From assembly GCF_004364935.1 (NCBI RefSeq), contig NZ_SOBT01000012.1:248001-312000 (forward strand): a DNA stretch of 64,000 nt, given 5' to 3'. The translations under genes and the position numbers were made by a program. Position 1 is the first letter of the stretch. Each line of letters starts with the position of its first letter. This stretch comes from Panacagrimonas perspica. Its GTDB lineage: Bacteria > Pseudomonadota > Gammaproteobacteria > Nevskiales > Nevskiaceae. The notes beneath the pieces were generated by a model. The model was not told the DNA's origin, did not search any database, and saw nothing but the letters and a program-made list of their open reading frames with translations. Below, one piece after another: positions 1-9,855 of this stretch.

Positions 1-792
1 TACCAGACGCCGAAGGGCACGGCGATCTTCCGCCTCGACGAGCACACCAAGCGCCTGTTCAACTCCGCGAAGATCCTCGGCATGAAGATGCCGTTCTCGC
101 CCGAGCAGGTCAGCGAGGCGCAGCTCGAAGTGCTTCGCCGCAACAATCTCAAGGAAGCCTATCTGCGCCCGATGGTGTTCTACGGCGCCGAGGGCATGGG
201 CCTGCGCGCGGACAATCTCAAGACGCATGTGATCGTCGCCGCATGGACCTGGGGTTCGTACCTGGGCGCGGACAACATGGAACGCGGCATCCGCGTGAAG
301 ACCAGTTCGTTCACGCGCGGCCATCCGAATTCGAACATGCACCGGGCCAAGGCCAACGGCCAGTACATCAACTCGATGCTGGCGCTCAACGAAGTGCTGC
401 GCGAGGGCTACGACGAGGCGATCACGCTCGACACCAACGGCTTCGTCGCCGAGGGCAGCGCCGAGAACATCTTCATCGTCAGTCGCGGCGAGCTGCACAC
501 GCCGGACCTCAGCGCCTGCCTCGACGGCATCACGCGCCGTACGGTGATCCAGCTCGCGCAGGACATGGGCCTGAAGGTCAACGAGCGCCGCATCTCGCGT
601 GACGAGATGTACTGCTGCGACGAGGCCTTCTTCACCGGCACGGCGGCGGAAGTCACGCCGATTCGCGAGATGGACAACCGCGTCATCGGCATCGGCTCGC
701 GCGGCCCGATCACCACGCAGCTGCAGGCGAACTACCTGGCGCTGGTCAAGGGTCAGAGCGAGAAGTATCCGGAGTGGCTCAGCCACACCTGA
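1..792 (+). CDS. ilvE: Branched-chain amino acid aminotransferase, 5' end outside window
   Basis: Class IV PLP-dependent aminotransferase that makes Leu, Ile and Val from their 2-oxo acids with glutamate as amino donor. The reading frame is open from base 1, and residues read before the first ATG (position 82), such as [20 protein letters not shown], are typical of IlvE, so the true start lies upstream of the window. The central part carries the family pattern around [10 protein letters not shown] and the SLDGITR-like stretch ([14 protein letters not shown]) that shapes the substrate and cofactor site. Some 264 codons are visible of the usual roughly 305. A strong hairpin with a T run follows at 804-825. 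Cytoplasmic. Identification is secure; only the N-terminus is missing. Confidence 0.93.
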   Translation, partial: YQTPKGTAIFRLDEHTKRLFNSAKILGMKMPFSPEQVSEAQLEVLRRNNLKEAYLRPMVFYGAEGMGLRADNLKTHVIVAAWTWGSYLGADNMERGIRVKTSSFTRGHPNSNMHRAKANGQYINSMLALNEVLREGYDEAITLDTNGFVAEGSAENIFIVSRGELHTPDLSACLDGITRRTVIQLAQDMGLKVNERRISRDEMYCCDEAFFTGTAAEVTPIREMDNRVIGIGSRGPITTQLQANYLALVKGQSEKYPEWLSHT

Positions 793-800
793 TCGACGCA

Positions 801-868
801 TAGCCCGGGTGAAACCCGGGTTTTTGCGGCTCGATCAGCGGGAACCCCGGGCTGCTTCCGGGCTACGG
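801..868. repeat. Palindromic intergenic repeat, TAGCCCGG family (divergent copy)
   Basis: Two inverted halves, TAGCCCGGGTGAAACCCGGG and a mirror-image half ending CCGGGCTACGG, lie between ilvE and hldE. The same outer pattern (TAGCCCGG ... CCGGGCTA) recurs at about eight places in this window, always between genes. In this copy the left half doubles as the ilvE terminator. Confidence 0.75.
804..825 (+). terminator. Rho-independent terminator after ilvE
   Basis: Perfect 7-bp stem CCCGGGT / ACCCGGG around a GAA loop, followed by five T residues, 12 bases after the ilvE stop. Classic intrinsic terminator geometry. It lies inside the left half of the palindromic repeat at 801-868. Confidence 0.8.
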
Positions 869-895
869 GGTTACGGGGGCGGTAAGCTTTCGCCC

Positions 896-2329
896 ATGTA
901 CGGAATCCCTGATTTCTCGAAGACCCGCCTGCTGGTGGCGGGCGACGTGATGCTCGATCGCTACTGGTCGGGTCCGACCCAGCGCATCTCGCCCGAAGCA
1001 CCGGTGCCGGTGGTGCGCGTCGGTCGCGACGAGTCGCGACCCGGTGGCGCGGCCAACGTGGCCTTGAACCTCGCGGCGCTCGGCGCGCGTGCCTCGCTGC
1101 TCGGCGTCGTCGGACGCGATTCGCCCGCCGCCTCGCTCGCTGCGCTGCTTCGCCTTCACGCGATCGAGCCGGACTGGGTCGAGTCGCCCCGCCTGCCGAC
1201 GATCACCAAGCTGCGCGTGCTGTCGCGCAACCAGCAGGTGATCCGGCTCGACTTCGAGGAGTCGTATGCGAGCCAGGGTGCGTTCGATCGCGCGAAGCTG
1301 ATCGAGCGTTTCACGATCGGCATGGCCGACGCGCAGGTCGCGGTGCTGTCGGATTACGCGAAGGGCACGCTGATCGACGTGGCCGCGCTGATCGCGCAGT
1401 GTCAGGCCCTGAAGAAGCCGGTCGTCATCGATCCCAAAGGCAACGACTTCACGCGCTATCGCGGCGCCACCGTGCTGACGCCCAACCTGGGCGAACTCGA
1501 GGCCATCGTCGGTGCCTGTCCCGACGACGCCACGCTGATCGGCAAGGGCGCGCGCCTGATCAACGATCTGCATCTCGAGGCGCTGCTGGTCACGCGCAGC
1601 GAGAAGGGCATGACCTTGCTGCGCCCGGGAAAGCCGCCGCTGCATCTGCCCACCGAAGCACGCGAAGTATTCGACGTCACCGGTGCGGGCGACACCGTGG
1701 TGGCCGCGCTCGCTGCCGGCCTCGCTGCCGGCCAGGATCTGGGCGACGCCGTGCGGCTCGCGAATGTCGCGGCCGGCATCGTCGTCGCCAAGCTGGGCAC
1801 GGCCACCGCGAGCCGCGCGGAACTGGAACTCGCATTGCATCGACCGGCGGCGGGCGAGGAGAGCCTGCTCACCGAGGAGCAGTTGCTGGCCAAGCTCGCC
1901 ACTGCACGCTCGCGCGGCAACACGATCGTCATGACCAACGGCGTGTTCGATCTGCTGCACGTGGGCCACGTCCGCTATCTCGAGGCCGCGCGCCAGCGCG
2001 GCGATCTGCTGATCGTGGCCGTCAACGAGGACGACTCGGTGCGCCGTCTGAAGGGCCCGACGCGGCCGGTGAACAGCTGCGCGGATCGGATGCGCGTCCT
2101 GGGCGCGCTCAAGTGTGTCGACTACGTCGTGCCGTTCGCCGAAGACACGCCGGAGCGCCTGATCGGCCGCGTGCTGCCGGACCTGCTGGTCAAGGGCGGC
2201 GACTACAAGCCCGAACAGATCGCCGGCTACGCCGCGGTCAAGGCCAACGGCGGCGACGTCGTGGTGCTCGATTTCCACGAAGGCTATTCGACGACGTCGA
2301 TGCTGGGGCGCGGGGCGGCGAATCCGTAG
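896..2329 (+). CDS. hldE: Bifunctional heptose-7-phosphate kinase / heptose-1-phosphate adenylyltransferase
   Basis: Makes ADP-heptose for the lipopolysaccharide inner core. It phosphorylates D-glycero-beta-D-manno-heptose 7-phosphate at C1, then adenylylates the 1-phosphate. The protein is 477 residues, the same length as the E. coli enzyme. The N-terminal ribokinase/PfkB domain (about 1-320) ends with the GAGD catalytic loop (Asp266). The C-terminal cytidylyltransferase-like domain (about 340-477) has HVGH at 355-358 in [12 protein letters not shown]. The ATG at 896 ([17 protein letters not shown]) was chosen because residues upstream of it are low-complexity and cross the intergenic repeat. 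Cytoplasmic. Confidence 0.95.
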   Translation: MYGIPDFSKTRLLVAGDVMLDRYWSGPTQRISPEAPVPVVRVGRDESRPGGAANVALNLAALGARASLLGVVGRDSPAASLAALLRLHAIEPDWVESPRLPTITKLRVLSRNQQVIRLDFEESYASQGAFDRAKLIERFTIGMADAQVAVLSDYAKGTLIDVAALIAQCQALKKPVVIDPKGNDFTRYRGATVLTPNLGELEAIVGACPDDATLIGKGARLINDLHLEALLVTRSEKGMTLLRPGKPPLHLPTEAREVFDVTGAGDTVVAALAAGLAAGQDLGDAVRLANVAAGIVVAKLGTATASRAELELALHRPAAGEESLLTEEQLLAKLATARSRGNTIVMTNGVFDLLHVGHVRYLEAARQRGDLLIVAVNEDDSVRRLKGPTRPVNSCADRMRVLGALKCVDYVVPFAEDTPERLIGRVLPDLLVKGGDYKPEQIAGYAAVKANGGDVVVLDFHEGYSTTSMLGRGAANP

Positions 2330-2350
2330 GTCGCGGACGCGGCAACGGCA

Positions 2351-2455
2351 ACGGCTAACGCAGAGGACGCAAAGGAAAAAGAATGGCGCAAAGGATCTTC
2401 CAAATAATCCTTTGCGCCTTTCTTTGCTTTTCTCTGCGTTCTTTGCGTTAGCCGT
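2351..2455. repeat. Large imperfect inverted repeat, GCGCAAAGG family
   Basis: About 105 bp with nested inverted symmetry: outer arms ACGGCTAACGCA and TGCGTTAGCCGT, and a perfect inner 12-bp stem GGCGCAAAGGAT (2385-2396) / ATCCTTTGCGCC (2407-2418). The same core (CGCAAAGGCGCAAAG) recurs at 9856-9924, so this is a second dispersed repeat family. The arms are too long and too symmetric for a simple terminator, and there is no T run. Confidence 0.8.
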
Positions 2456-2485
2456 TCTTGCTTCCCGCCTAAGGGGCCACCAGCG

Positions 2486-2510
2486 CAACCCCGGACTTCG
2501 TCCGGGCTTC
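2486..2510. repeat. Half copy of the TAGCCCGG-family palindrome
   Basis: The palindrome CCCGGACTTCGTCCGGG plus flank occurs here alone, without the mirror half seen in full copies. It lies between the large inverted repeat at 2351-2455 and the amidohydrolase gene. Confidence 0.7.
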
Positions 2511-2591
2511 CGAGCGACTGGGCCGTTCTTGCTACCTGACGAACCGGGTGCCCCGGAATACTCTGGTCCGATCGAGCGGCAGGAGATGGCG

Positions 2592-4499
2592 ATGGACGGT
2601 GGCGGCAGCACGACGCGCTGGGATGCGCTGATTCGCGATGCACTGGTTTTCGACGGCAACGGCGGCGCTCCGCAGCGGGCCGACGTCGCGGTTGCCGGCG
2701 GGCGCGTGGTGTCGATCGCGCCGGGTCTGTCGGGCGCCAATGCGGACACCGTGATCGAGGCCAACGGCCGCTGGCTCACGCCCGGGCTGCTCGACATCCA
2801 CACGCATTTCGATCTCGAAGTGGAGATCGAGCCGCAGCTGCCGGAGGCGGTACGCCACGGCACCACGACGGTGCTGGTGGCGAACTGCTCGCTGGGCCTG
2901 GCCTTCGGCAATCAGCGCCGCGACGGCGCCGATCCGATCGTCGACTGCTTCGCGCGCGTGGAGAATGTGCCCAAGCACGTGCTCTCGAAAGTCGCCGACC
3001 AGGCGACGTGGAACGATTCCAGGGCCTATCTCGATCACTTCGACGCCAAGGCGCTGGGTCCCAACATCGTGCCGATGATTCCGCACTCGATGCTGCGCAT
3101 CGAGGTGATGGGTTTGCAGGATTCGGTAACGCGCGAACCCACGAAGGCCGAACTGGAGACGATGGGCGGCCTGCTCGACAAAGGCATGCAGGAGGGCTAC
3201 GTCGGCTTCTCCACCGATGCGTTGCCGTTCCACTACCTCGCCAACCAGCCGAACACGCACAAGCAGATCCCCACGCAGTTCGCGCCGTTCTCGGAGCTCA
3301 AGTTCCTGACGAACATCGTGCGGCGCTGGGAGCGCGTCTGGCAGGCCACCCCGCCCAAGGACAGTCCGGCCGCGGTGTTCAAGACCTTCTCGCTGACGTC
3401 GGGTCGCCTGCACGGAAAGCCGCTGAAGCTCGCGGCCGTGGCGGCGCTGGACCTGCACATGAATCGTCTGCTGCTCAAGGCGGCGCTGGTCATGACGCGG
3501 CTGCTCAATTCGAAGCTCTACGACGGCCGGTTCCGCCTGCAGGCGCTCGGCGCGTCGTTCCGTACCTGGGCCGACGGCGCGATCACGCCGCTGGCCGAGG
3601 AAGTCCCGGTGCTGCGCCAGTTGAACGAGCTCGATCTCGAGGACCGCGCAGGCCGCGAGAAACTGATGAGCGATCCGGCGTGGCAGGCCGACTTCCGTCG
3701 CATGTGGTGGCATGGCAAGCGCGGCTTCAACCTCGCGCGCCTGAAGCGCTGGCTGCGCGTCGATGACAACGTGCTCTCGCGCGATCTGCGCGACATGACG
3801 CTCGACGATTGCGCGGTGGCGGAATGGAACGGCCAGTCGCTACAGGGGGTCTACGAGCGGCTGCTCGCGTGGCAGGCGTCGGGTGCCGGTGCGTCACCTG
3901 GGCTGGAGGCTGAAGCTTTCGCCGCGATGCCGAAGGGCTGCGACGAGGCCGACTTCATGCTCGAGCTGCTGCGCCGCTTCGACACGCAGCTGCGCTGGTC
4001 CACGGTCACCGCGAATCGCGATCCGCGCGTGGTCAAGCGCCTGCTGTTCCATCCGCTGCTGCTGCCCGGCTTCAACGACAGCGGTGCGCATCTGACGAAC
4101 ATGGCGTTCTTCGACGGCAATCTGCGCACGTTGAAGATCGCGCAGGAAGATGGCGTCGAGCGTGTGGCGCAGGCGGTGCGTCGTCTCACGCGCGAGCCGG
4201 CGGAATTTCTCGGCATCGATGCGGGCCGCCTCGAGCCGGGCGCGCCGGCGGATCTGGTGCTGATCGATCCGGAGCGCTTGCAGGCCTGGAATCCCGAGAA
4301 GAGTTATCAGTTCATCTGGCGCGATTGCTTCGAGGCGCGACAGTTGGTGAATCGCCCCGACGGCGTCGTCAGCGGCGTGATGATCGGCGGGCGCATGGCC
4401 TGGCAGGACGGCGCGTACACGCCCGAGTTTGGGCACAAGCGCTTCGGCCGGCTGATGCTCAATCGGTCGCACGAATCGGGCGTCGCCATCGCGGCCTGA
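2592..4499 (+). CDS. N-acyl-D-amino-acid deacylase-like amidohydrolase
   Basis: Metal-dependent hydrolase of the amidohydrolase (TIM-barrel) superfamily, closest in organisation to N-acyl-D-amino-acid deacylases (D-aminoacylases). About 635 residues. Visible features are the N-terminal beta-sandwich, the metal-binding HTH motif (His70, His72) in LLDIHTHFD, the conserved FNDSGAHLTNMAFFDG segment near residue 500, and the C-terminal PADLVLIDPERL return to the sandwich. Two ATGs (2586 and 2592) follow AGGAG; 2592 gives sensible spacing and is preferred. There is no signal peptide, so it is probably cytoplasmic. Family fit is good; the actual substrate (D-acyl amino acid, dipeptide or other) cannot be read from sequence. 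Confidence 0.82.
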   Translation: MDGGGSTTRWDALIRDALVFDGNGGAPQRADVAVAGGRVVSIAPGLSGANADTVIEANGRWLTPGLLDIHTHFDLEVEIEPQLPEAVRHGTTTVLVANCSLGLAFGNQRRDGADPIVDCFARVENVPKHVLSKVADQATWNDSRAYLDHFDAKALGPNIVPMIPHSMLRIEVMGLQDSVTREPTKAELETMGGLLDKGMQEGYVGFSTDALPFHYLANQPNTHKQIPTQFAPFSELKFLTNIVRRWERVWQATPPKDSPAAVFKTFSLTSGRLHGKPLKLAAVAALDLHMNRLLLKAALVMTRLLNSKLYDGRFRLQALGASFRTWADGAITPLAEEVPVLRQLNELDLEDRAGREKLMSDPAWQADFRRMWWHGKRGFNLARLKRWLRVDDNVLSRDLRDMTLDDCAVAEWNGQSLQGVYERLLAWQASGAGASPGLEAEAFAAMPKGCDEADFMLELLRRFDTQLRWSTVTANRDPRVVKRLLFHPLLLPGFNDSGAHLTNMAFFDGNLRTLKIAQEDGVERVAQAVRRLTREPAEFLGIDAGRLEPGAPADLVLIDPERLQAWNPEKSYQFIWRDCFEARQLVNRPDGVVSGVMIGGRMAWQDGAYTPEFGHKRFGRLMLNRSHESGVAIAA

Positions 4500-4599
4500 C
4501 ACCGTTCGAGGGCTGCCGCCGACCGGCTGTCCGCGATCCCTCAAGTTTTGGGGGGCAGCGATCGATGGGTCATTACGACCTCTCGCTCGCAGGCCCCAG

Positions 4600-5439
4600 A
4601 TGATTCAGGAAGATCGCTTGTTCCGCGCGGTGGTCGACGCGCTCACGCAGGATCGCCTCACGCTGCCGACATTGCCCGAGGTCGCGATGCGGATCGGCCA
4701 GGCCACGCAGGACGAGCGCGCCACCGCGTCGCGACTCGCCGCCGAGATCGGACGCGATCCGGCCATCGCGGTGCGCCTGCTGCGTGTGGCCAACAGCAGC
4801 GCGCTGAGCGCCGGGCGCAAGGTCGACAATATCCAGCAGGCGGTGACGCGTCTGGGCATGGGTCTGGTGCGCAGCCTGGTCACGGGCCTGGCGCTCGAAC
4901 AGCTCTTCTTCTCGCGGGCGCCGGCGCTCAAGGAACGTCTGCGCAAGACCTGGGCGAACAGCCTGGAAGTGGCCGCGCTGGCGCAGGTGCTGGCCGCGCA
5001 CTGCACGGTGCTGCGACCGGAGCTGGCGATGCTCGCGGGCCTGTCGCACGAGATCGGCGCGCTGCCGGTGATCCGCATGGCGGAGTCCTTCGGCGAGGAA
5101 GTCACGGACATGGCGGCGCTGGATCGCGTGATCCGCAACCTGCAGCCGCGCGTGGGCCGCATGGTGCTGCAGGCCTGGGATTTTCCGGAGGAACTGGTCG
5201 AGGTGCCGAGCCGCTGGATGGATTTCAGCCGCACGCACGAAGGGCCGGCGGACTACGTGGACGTGGTCACGGTCGCGGCCCTGCAGAGTCATCAGAACCG
5301 CGAGGGCCGGCTCGCCGGCATCGATCGCCTGCGCGTGCCGGCGTTCCTGAAGCTCGACATCAGTCCCGAGGTGGACGTCTTCGAGCTCGACGGCGTGCAG
5401 GAGCGGTTCGAGGAGAGTCGGGCGGCGATGAGTGCGTGA
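4600..5439 (+). CDS. HDOD domain protein
   Basis: A 279-residue protein dominated by an HDOD domain (about residues 15-215), the degenerate HD-like fold used as an output or scaffold module in bacterial signalling. Recognisable features are LPTLPEVAMRIGQ at the domain start, the AAEIGRDPAIAVRLLRVANS helix pair, and LGMGLVRSLVTGLAL. There is no receiver, EAL or GGDEF domain. HDOD proteins generally lack metal-dependent phosphohydrolase activity, so a scaffold or regulatory role is likely. The ATG at 4600 is preceded only by a weak ribosome site. Cytoplasmic; partner unknown. Confidence 0.85.
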   Translation: MIQEDRLFRAVVDALTQDRLTLPTLPEVAMRIGQATQDERATASRLAAEIGRDPAIAVRLLRVANSSALSAGRKVDNIQQAVTRLGMGLVRSLVTGLALEQLFFSRAPALKERLRKTWANSLEVAALAQVLAAHCTVLRPELAMLAGLSHEIGALPVIRMAESFGEEVTDMAALDRVIRNLQPRVGRMVLQAWDFPEELVEVPSRWMDFSRTHEGPADYVDVVTVAALQSHQNREGRLAGIDRLRVPAFLKLDISPEVDVFELDGVQERFEESRAAMSA

Positions 5440-5443
5440 GACA

Positions 5444-5510
5444 GTAGCCCGGACGAAGTCCGGGGTTTCCCTCGAATCCTGAGCGCAATCCCGGACTTCG
5501 TCCGGGCTAC
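5444..5510. repeat. Palindromic intergenic repeat, TAGCCCGG family (full copy)
   Basis: Two mirror halves, GTAGCCCGGACGAAGTCCGG and its inverse ending TCCGTCCGGGCTAC-like bases, flank a variable centre. It sits between convergent genes. Its right-hand TAG (read on the minus strand, 5507-5509) is the stop codon of the S9 peptidase gene. Confidence 0.85.
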
Positions 5511-7555
5511 TTACTGTCCTTCAGGTGCTTGTCGAGCCAGCCGAGCACGGTGTCGTGCCACTGCAGGCTGTTCTTCGGCGCAAGGACCCAGTGGTTCTCG
5601 TCGGGGAAATGCAGGAATTGCGACTCGATGCCGCGTCGCTGCAGCGCCGTGAACGCACCCAGCCCCTGCTCGAGCGGCACGCGGAAGTCGCGTCCGCCAT
5701 GGATCACCAGCATCGGCGTGGTCCACTTGGCGACGTGGTTCAGCGGGTTGTGCTTCTCGAAATTCTCGGGCTTGTCGTAGGGCGTGCCGCCCAGTTCCCA
5801 TTCGTCGAACCACAGCTCCTCGGTCGTGTAGGCCATCGAGCGGTTGTCGAACACGCCGTCGTGGTTGACCAGGCACTTGAAAGCGCCGGGCCAGTTCCCT
5901 TCGATCCAGTTGACCATGTAACCGCCGTAGCTCGCGCCCAGCGCGCAGGCCCGCGAGCCGTCGAGCCAGGTGTATTGGGACAGGGCGTACGCCAGGCCTT
6001 TCTGCAGATCGACCAGCGGCTTACCGCCCCAGTCGCCGGAGATGGAATCGGTGAACGCCTGTCCGTAACCGGTCGATCCGTGGAAATCGATCGCGACCAC
6101 CGCATAACCGCGGCCTGCGTAGACCTGCGGATTCCAGCGATAGTGGAAATCGTTGCCCATCGAGGTCTGCGGGCCACCGTGGATCAGGAACGCGATCGGA
6201 TAGCGTCCGTTCGGCGAAAAGCCCGCGGGCTTCATCACGTAGCCCTGCACCGGCTCGTCGTTCCAGCCGCGGAACGTGAAGGTCTCGTAGGCGCTCAGCG
6301 CAACGCCATTGAGCTTGTCGGCGTTGTGCTGCGTCAGGCGTTTCTGGCTTCCGTTCCAGCCCAGCAGATACAGATCGTCCGGCGCATCGAGCCGGTTGTG
6401 CGCGTAGACCACGCCCGCCTCGGCGACGCTGAAACTGCTGACGCTGCCGGGGCCGGTGAGCTTGCGCACGATGCCGCTCGAGAGCTGGATCGCGAACAGC
6501 GGCGTCTGGCCCAGGTCGTCCGCCACTGCGTAGAGCGTGCGCCCGTCGCTGGACAGCGCGATCGACGTCGGCGAACGGTCCCACTTGGGCGCGACGTCGC
6601 GCGTGACGCCGGTCTTCAGATCGCGCACGCGAATCCACGCGCGGTCGGACTCGAACCCAGGGCGCTTCTGCGCGAGCCACACGAGTTGCCGGCCGTCGGG
6701 CGTGAGCAGAGGCCGGAAGTCGGCGGCGAGGTTGTCGGGCGTCAGGTTCTCGGGCGCCGCGGAGCCGTCCACCGGCGCGCGCCACAGGTCGAGATTCGTG
6801 TTCCACGCCTCGGTGCGGCCGGCGACGCGCAGCACGAAGACCAGGCTGCGGCCGTCCGGCGCGAACGCGAAATCGGTGTCGTCGCCAAAGGGCTTGGTCG
6901 GGACGTCGCCATCCAGACCGCGGCTGACCCAGGACGGCAGGCTGGCCTTGCCGTCCTTGAGCGTGGCCGCGAAAAGCTGCGAGCGGGTTCCGTTCTGCCA
7001 GGTGTCCCAGTGGCGGACGAACAGGCGATCGTACCGATGCCCCGTCTCTTTGCTGGCCGCCAGCTCCTTGAGCTTGCGGGCGCTGCAGTCGAGATCGGCG
7101 GCGCAATCGGAGAAGGTCTCGAGCGCCAGGGCAATGCGATCGCCGCTGGGCGCCAGGCCAAAGGCGCCGACGTCGAGCGGCAGGCTGGTCACCGCCTGGG
7201 CCTCGCCGCCCGACGGATCCAGCCGCCACACCTGCGAACTGCCGGAGCGGGTCGACAGGAAGTAGAGCTGCCCGTCGGCGTTCCAGCGGGGCGTGTCGGA
7301 GTTGGCGGTGCCGCTGGTGACCTGGCGTGTCTTGCCGGTCTTGCGGTCGAGCAGCCAGATCTGGCGGACGCCCTTGTTGCCGTCGAGGTCGGTCGTGCGG
7401 AGCGTGTAGGCGATCTGTTCGCCATTCGGCGCGATCCGGGGGTCCGAGACCCGCTTCATCGTCACCAGGTCCATCGGCGTGAAGCTTGTGGCCTGCGCGA
7501 TGCCGGCGGCGGCGAGCAGGGCGGCCGCGAGCGGCAGGCGGAATCGAATCGTCAT
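5507..7555 (-). CDS. Secreted S9-family prolyl oligopeptidase-like serine peptidase
   Basis: About 682 residues. An N-terminal signal peptide (MTIRFRLPLAAALLAAAGIAQA) is followed by a beta-propeller of TolB/WD40-like blades (about 25-400), then an alpha/beta-hydrolase domain (about 410-682). The catalytic triad is visible as Ser542 in GASYGGY, Asp623 in GGRDFRVP and His655 in ENHW. This is the dipeptidyl-peptidase / acylaminoacyl-peptidase layout, acting on short peptides in the periplasm or outside the cell. The start at 7555 was chosen for the signal peptide; longer frames run antisense through the helicase gene. The stop codon lies inside a palindromic repeat. Two Cys in the propeller (DCAADLDC) could form a disulfide. 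Confidence 0.92.
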   Translation of the reverse strand: MTIRFRLPLAAALLAAAGIAQATSFTPMDLVTMKRVSDPRIAPNGEQIAYTLRTTDLDGNKGVRQIWLLDRKTGKTRQVTSGTANSDTPRWNADGQLYFLSTRSGSSQVWRLDPSGGEAQAVTSLPLDVGAFGLAPSGDRIALALETFSDCAADLDCSARKLKELAASKETGHRYDRLFVRHWDTWQNGTRSQLFAATLKDGKASLPSWVSRGLDGDVPTKPFGDDTDFAFAPDGRSLVFVLRVAGRTEAWNTNLDLWRAPVDGSAAPENLTPDNLAADFRPLLTPDGRQLVWLAQKRPGFESDRAWIRVRDLKTGVTRDVAPKWDRSPTSIALSSDGRTLYAVADDLGQTPLFAIQLSSGIVRKLTGPGSVSSFSVAEAGVVYAHNRLDAPDDLYLLGWNGSQKRLTQHNADKLNGVALSAYETFTFRGWNDEPVQGYVMKPAGFSPNGRYPIAFLIHGGPQTSMGNDFHYRWNPQVYAGRGYAVVAIDFHGSTGYGQAFTDSISGDWGGKPLVDLQKGLAYALSQYTWLDGSRACALGASYGGYMVNWIEGNWPGAFKCLVNHDGVFDNRSMAYTTEELWFDEWELGGTPYDKPENFEKHNPLNHVAKWTTPMLVIHGGRDFRVPLEQGLGAFTALQRRGIESQFLHFPDENHWVLAPKNSLQWHDTVLGWLDKHLKDSK

Positions 7556-8011
7556 GAAAGTTCGGTTGCGTTCAGCTCGAACGGGCATCGTATCGCGGGT
7601 GCATCGGACGGCAACCGCGTCTTGCTCGCCGATTCCGGCGGCAACCCCCGAGAGGGTTGCCAGGGTCCCGCCGGATACGCGATGGGAGGGTGGTTCGACG
7701 CATCGACAGAGGCCAGTGGCCGGACGAGCGGCCACATGGGAGGGCGTCGATCGCGCTCTTCGAGGCCGATCGCATCGCAGCAAGGCCGGACCTTCCGCTA
7801 TACTACGGGCCGTTTGAAGCGGCGCTCCGGTTGCGCCCCTGCCGTAAATCATCATTGACCCGACCCGGATCGACATCGCGTCGTTCCTCGCATGGGCCTG
7901 TGATCTTCCGCAGAACAAACCCGTTGGCGCCATCCGGCGTCTGCCAATTTTCATTCGCCTGAACCGGGCCCGCGCAATGTCGCGGCGTGGCGGTTGCAGG
8001 AGTTGTTTTTC
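7556..8011. other. 456-bp intergenic region, probable promoter and long leader of rhlE
   Basis: No convincing gene on either strand. A TATACT hexamer at 7799-7804 is a fair -10 element for rightward transcription, but no good -35 lies 16-18 bp upstream. If it is used, the helicase mRNA has a leader of about 200 nt. Just before the start codon, GCAGGAG at 7996-8002 is a good ribosome site for the ATG at 8012. Confidence 0.35.
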
Positions 8012-9385
8012 ATGAGTTTTTCCGAGCTGGGCCTTGTGCCCGAGCTGTTGCGCGCCCTCGAAGCCGAGGGTTACACGCAGCCCACCCCCATCCAGGGCAA
8101 GTCCATCCCGCTGGTCCTCGCCGGGCACGATCTGCTGGCTGCCGCCCAGACCGGCACCGGCAAGACGGCCGCATTCACGTTGCCGATCCTGCAGAAGCTG
8201 GCCGGTACCGCGCCTCGTCCGCTGCCGCGCGTGCTGGTGCTGGTGCCGACGCGTGAACTGGCCGCCCAGGTCTGCGAATCGATCCGCACCTACGGACGTC
8301 ACCTGCCGGGCTTCAAGACCGCCGTGATCTTCGGCGGCGTGGGCATGAACCCGCAGATCGACCAGTTCCGCCGCGGCCTCGACATCGTCGTGGCCACGCC
8401 GGGCCGCCTGCTGGACCTGATGAACCAGCGCGTCGCCAACCTGTCGGGCATCGAGACGCTGGTGCTGGACGAAGCCGACCGCATGCTCGACATGGGCTTC
8501 ATCCACGACATTCGCCGTGTCGTCGCCGCGCTGCCCAAGAAGCGCCAGAACCTGATGTTCTCGGCCACGTTCAACCCCGAGATCCGCGGCCTCGCGCAGA
8601 CCTTCCTGAAGGATCCGGTCAGCGTCGATGTCGCCCCGCGCAACACGCCGACCGAACTGGTCGCGCAGCGGGTGCACCCGGTGGACAAGGCGCGCAAGAC
8701 GGCGCTGATCGCGCATCTGGTCAAGGAAGGCGACTGGAAGCAGGTGCTGGTGTTCACGCGCACCAAGCACGGCGCCAACCGCCTGTCCGACCAGCTCGCG
8801 CGCGAAGGCATCACCACCGCGGCGATCCACGGCAACAAGTCGCAGAACGCGCGCACCAAGGCGCTGGCCGAGTTCAAGGCCGGCGACATCCGCGTGCTGG
8901 TGGCCACCGACATCGCGGCCCGCGGCATCGATATCGACCAGCTGCCGCACGTGATCAACCACGAGCTGCCCAACGTGCCGGAGGACTACGTGCACCGCAT
9001 CGGCCGCACCGGTCGCGCCGGCTGCGAGGGCGAGGCGGTGTCGCTGGTCAGCGGTGACGAGCGCGAGTACCTGCGCGACATCCAGAAGCTGCTCAAGCGC
9101 GAGATCCCGTCGTCGGTCGTTCCGGGCTTCGAGCCGGGTTCGCAGCCCAGCGCCGCCGAGATGGCGGCGCGAGCCAGCCAGCCGGCCGACCGGCCGCCCC
9201 CGCAGCGCCAGCACCAGGGTCGTCGTCCGGGCGGCAACAGTGCCGGCAACGGCGGCGGACGCAACCATTCGGCTCCGCGCGGCGCCAAGCCGGGCGGTGG
9301 TGGAGGGGGTCAGCGGCACGCGCAGGGCGCGCGCAAGCCGCAGAACCGCAACCCGCAACAGGGCGCTTCCAACCGGCCGCGCTGA
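8012..9385 (+). CDS. rhlE: DEAD-box ATP-dependent RNA helicase, RhlE type
   Basis: ATP-dependent RNA unwinding, with likely roles in ribosome assembly, RNA turnover and cold adaptation. All family motifs are in order: Q motif (PTPIQ), motif I AQTGTGKT (45-52), PTRELA, TPGR, DEAD at 153-156, SAT, then in the second RecA lobe [13 protein letters not shown] and [10 protein letters not shown]. The C-terminal ~85 residues are Gly-, Gln-, Arg- and Asn-rich and disordered, as in other RhlE proteins, where the tail binds RNA. The ATG at 8012 has an AGGAG site 9 bases upstream; an in-frame ATG at 7994 lacks one. An RRM protein follows 90 bp downstream. Cytoplasmic. Confidence 0.93.
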   Translation: MSFSELGLVPELLRALEAEGYTQPTPIQGKSIPLVLAGHDLLAAAQTGTGKTAAFTLPILQKLAGTAPRPLPRVLVLVPTRELAAQVCESIRTYGRHLPGFKTAVIFGGVGMNPQIDQFRRGLDIVVATPGRLLDLMNQRVANLSGIETLVLDEADRMLDMGFIHDIRRVVAALPKKRQNLMFSATFNPEIRGLAQTFLKDPVSVDVAPRNTPTELVAQRVHPVDKARKTALIAHLVKEGDWKQVLVFTRTKHGANRLSDQLAREGITTAAIHGNKSQNARTKALAEFKAGDIRVLVATDIAARGIDIDQLPHVINHELPNVPEDYVHRIGRTGRAGCEGEAVSLVSGDEREYLRDIQKLLKREIPSSVVPGFEPGSQPSAAEMAARASQPADRPPPQRQHQGRRPGGNSAGNGGGRNHSAPRGAKPGGGGGGQRHAQGARKPQNRNPQQGASNRPR

Positions 9386-9474
9386 ACTTTTAACCCTTTT
9401 CGGGGTTTACCGCGTGACCGCTTGCGGAACGTCGGACCGACCCCAGTTTCGAGCAACCCAGTAAGGAGATCCCC

Positions 9475-9759
9475 ATGCTTCGCATCTATGCCGGCAATTT
9501 GCCGCCCGACACCACCGAGAAAGAACTGACCGAGCTGTTCTCCACGCACGGCAAGGTTCGTTCGATCAAGCTCATGCAGGACGTGTTCTCCGGCAAGTGC
9601 AAGGGCTTCGGCTTCCTCGAGATGGAAGGCCACGAAGCGCGTGCCGCCATCGCCGGTCTGAACGGCAAGGAAATCCGCGGCAACCTGATCCGCGTGAACG
9701 AAGAGCGCAAGGACGAGAAGAACGGCAAGGGCGGTCGCTACGCCGGCGGTCGCCGCTAG
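9475..9759 (+). CDS. Small RRM-type RNA-binding protein
   Basis: A 94-residue single RNA recognition motif protein. RNP2 is LRIYAG (2-7) and RNP1 is KGFGFLEM (43-50), including the two aromatic residues that stack on RNA bases. A short basic Lys/Gly/Arg tail (about 77-94) follows. Similar small RRM proteins in proteobacteria and cyanobacteria are often cold-induced. The start is well supported by AAGGAG seven bases upstream. It lies directly behind an RhlE helicase and may act with it on structured RNA, which is an inference from position. Cytoplasmic. Confidence 0.93.
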   Translation: MLRIYAGNLPPDTTEKELTELFSTHGKVRSIKLMQDVFSGKCKGFGFLEMEGHEARAAIAGLNGKEIRGNLIRVNEERKDEKNGKGGRYAGGRR

Positions 9760-9786
9760 GCTTTTCGGACTCACCCGCTGTCAACG

Positions 9787-9810
9787 CTCCCCCCGCTCCG
9801 GCGGGGGGAG
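9787..9810 (+). terminator. Strong GC hairpin after the RRM gene
   Basis: Perfect 10-bp stem CTCCCCCCGC / GCGGGGGGAG around a 4-base loop, 27 bases after the stop. The downstream T run is poor (CGTTT), so termination may need help from Rho, but no other role is evident. Confidence 0.6.
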
Positions 9811-9855
9811 TCGTTTGGGGAGGCCGGTATTTCGGGCTTGTCATTGGAAAAGCGC

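Noticed and set aside
863-2911. Antisense frame of about 680 codons across hldE
   Set aside because: Low-complexity Arg/Gln/Ala composition and opposite to two real genes; a shadow frame.
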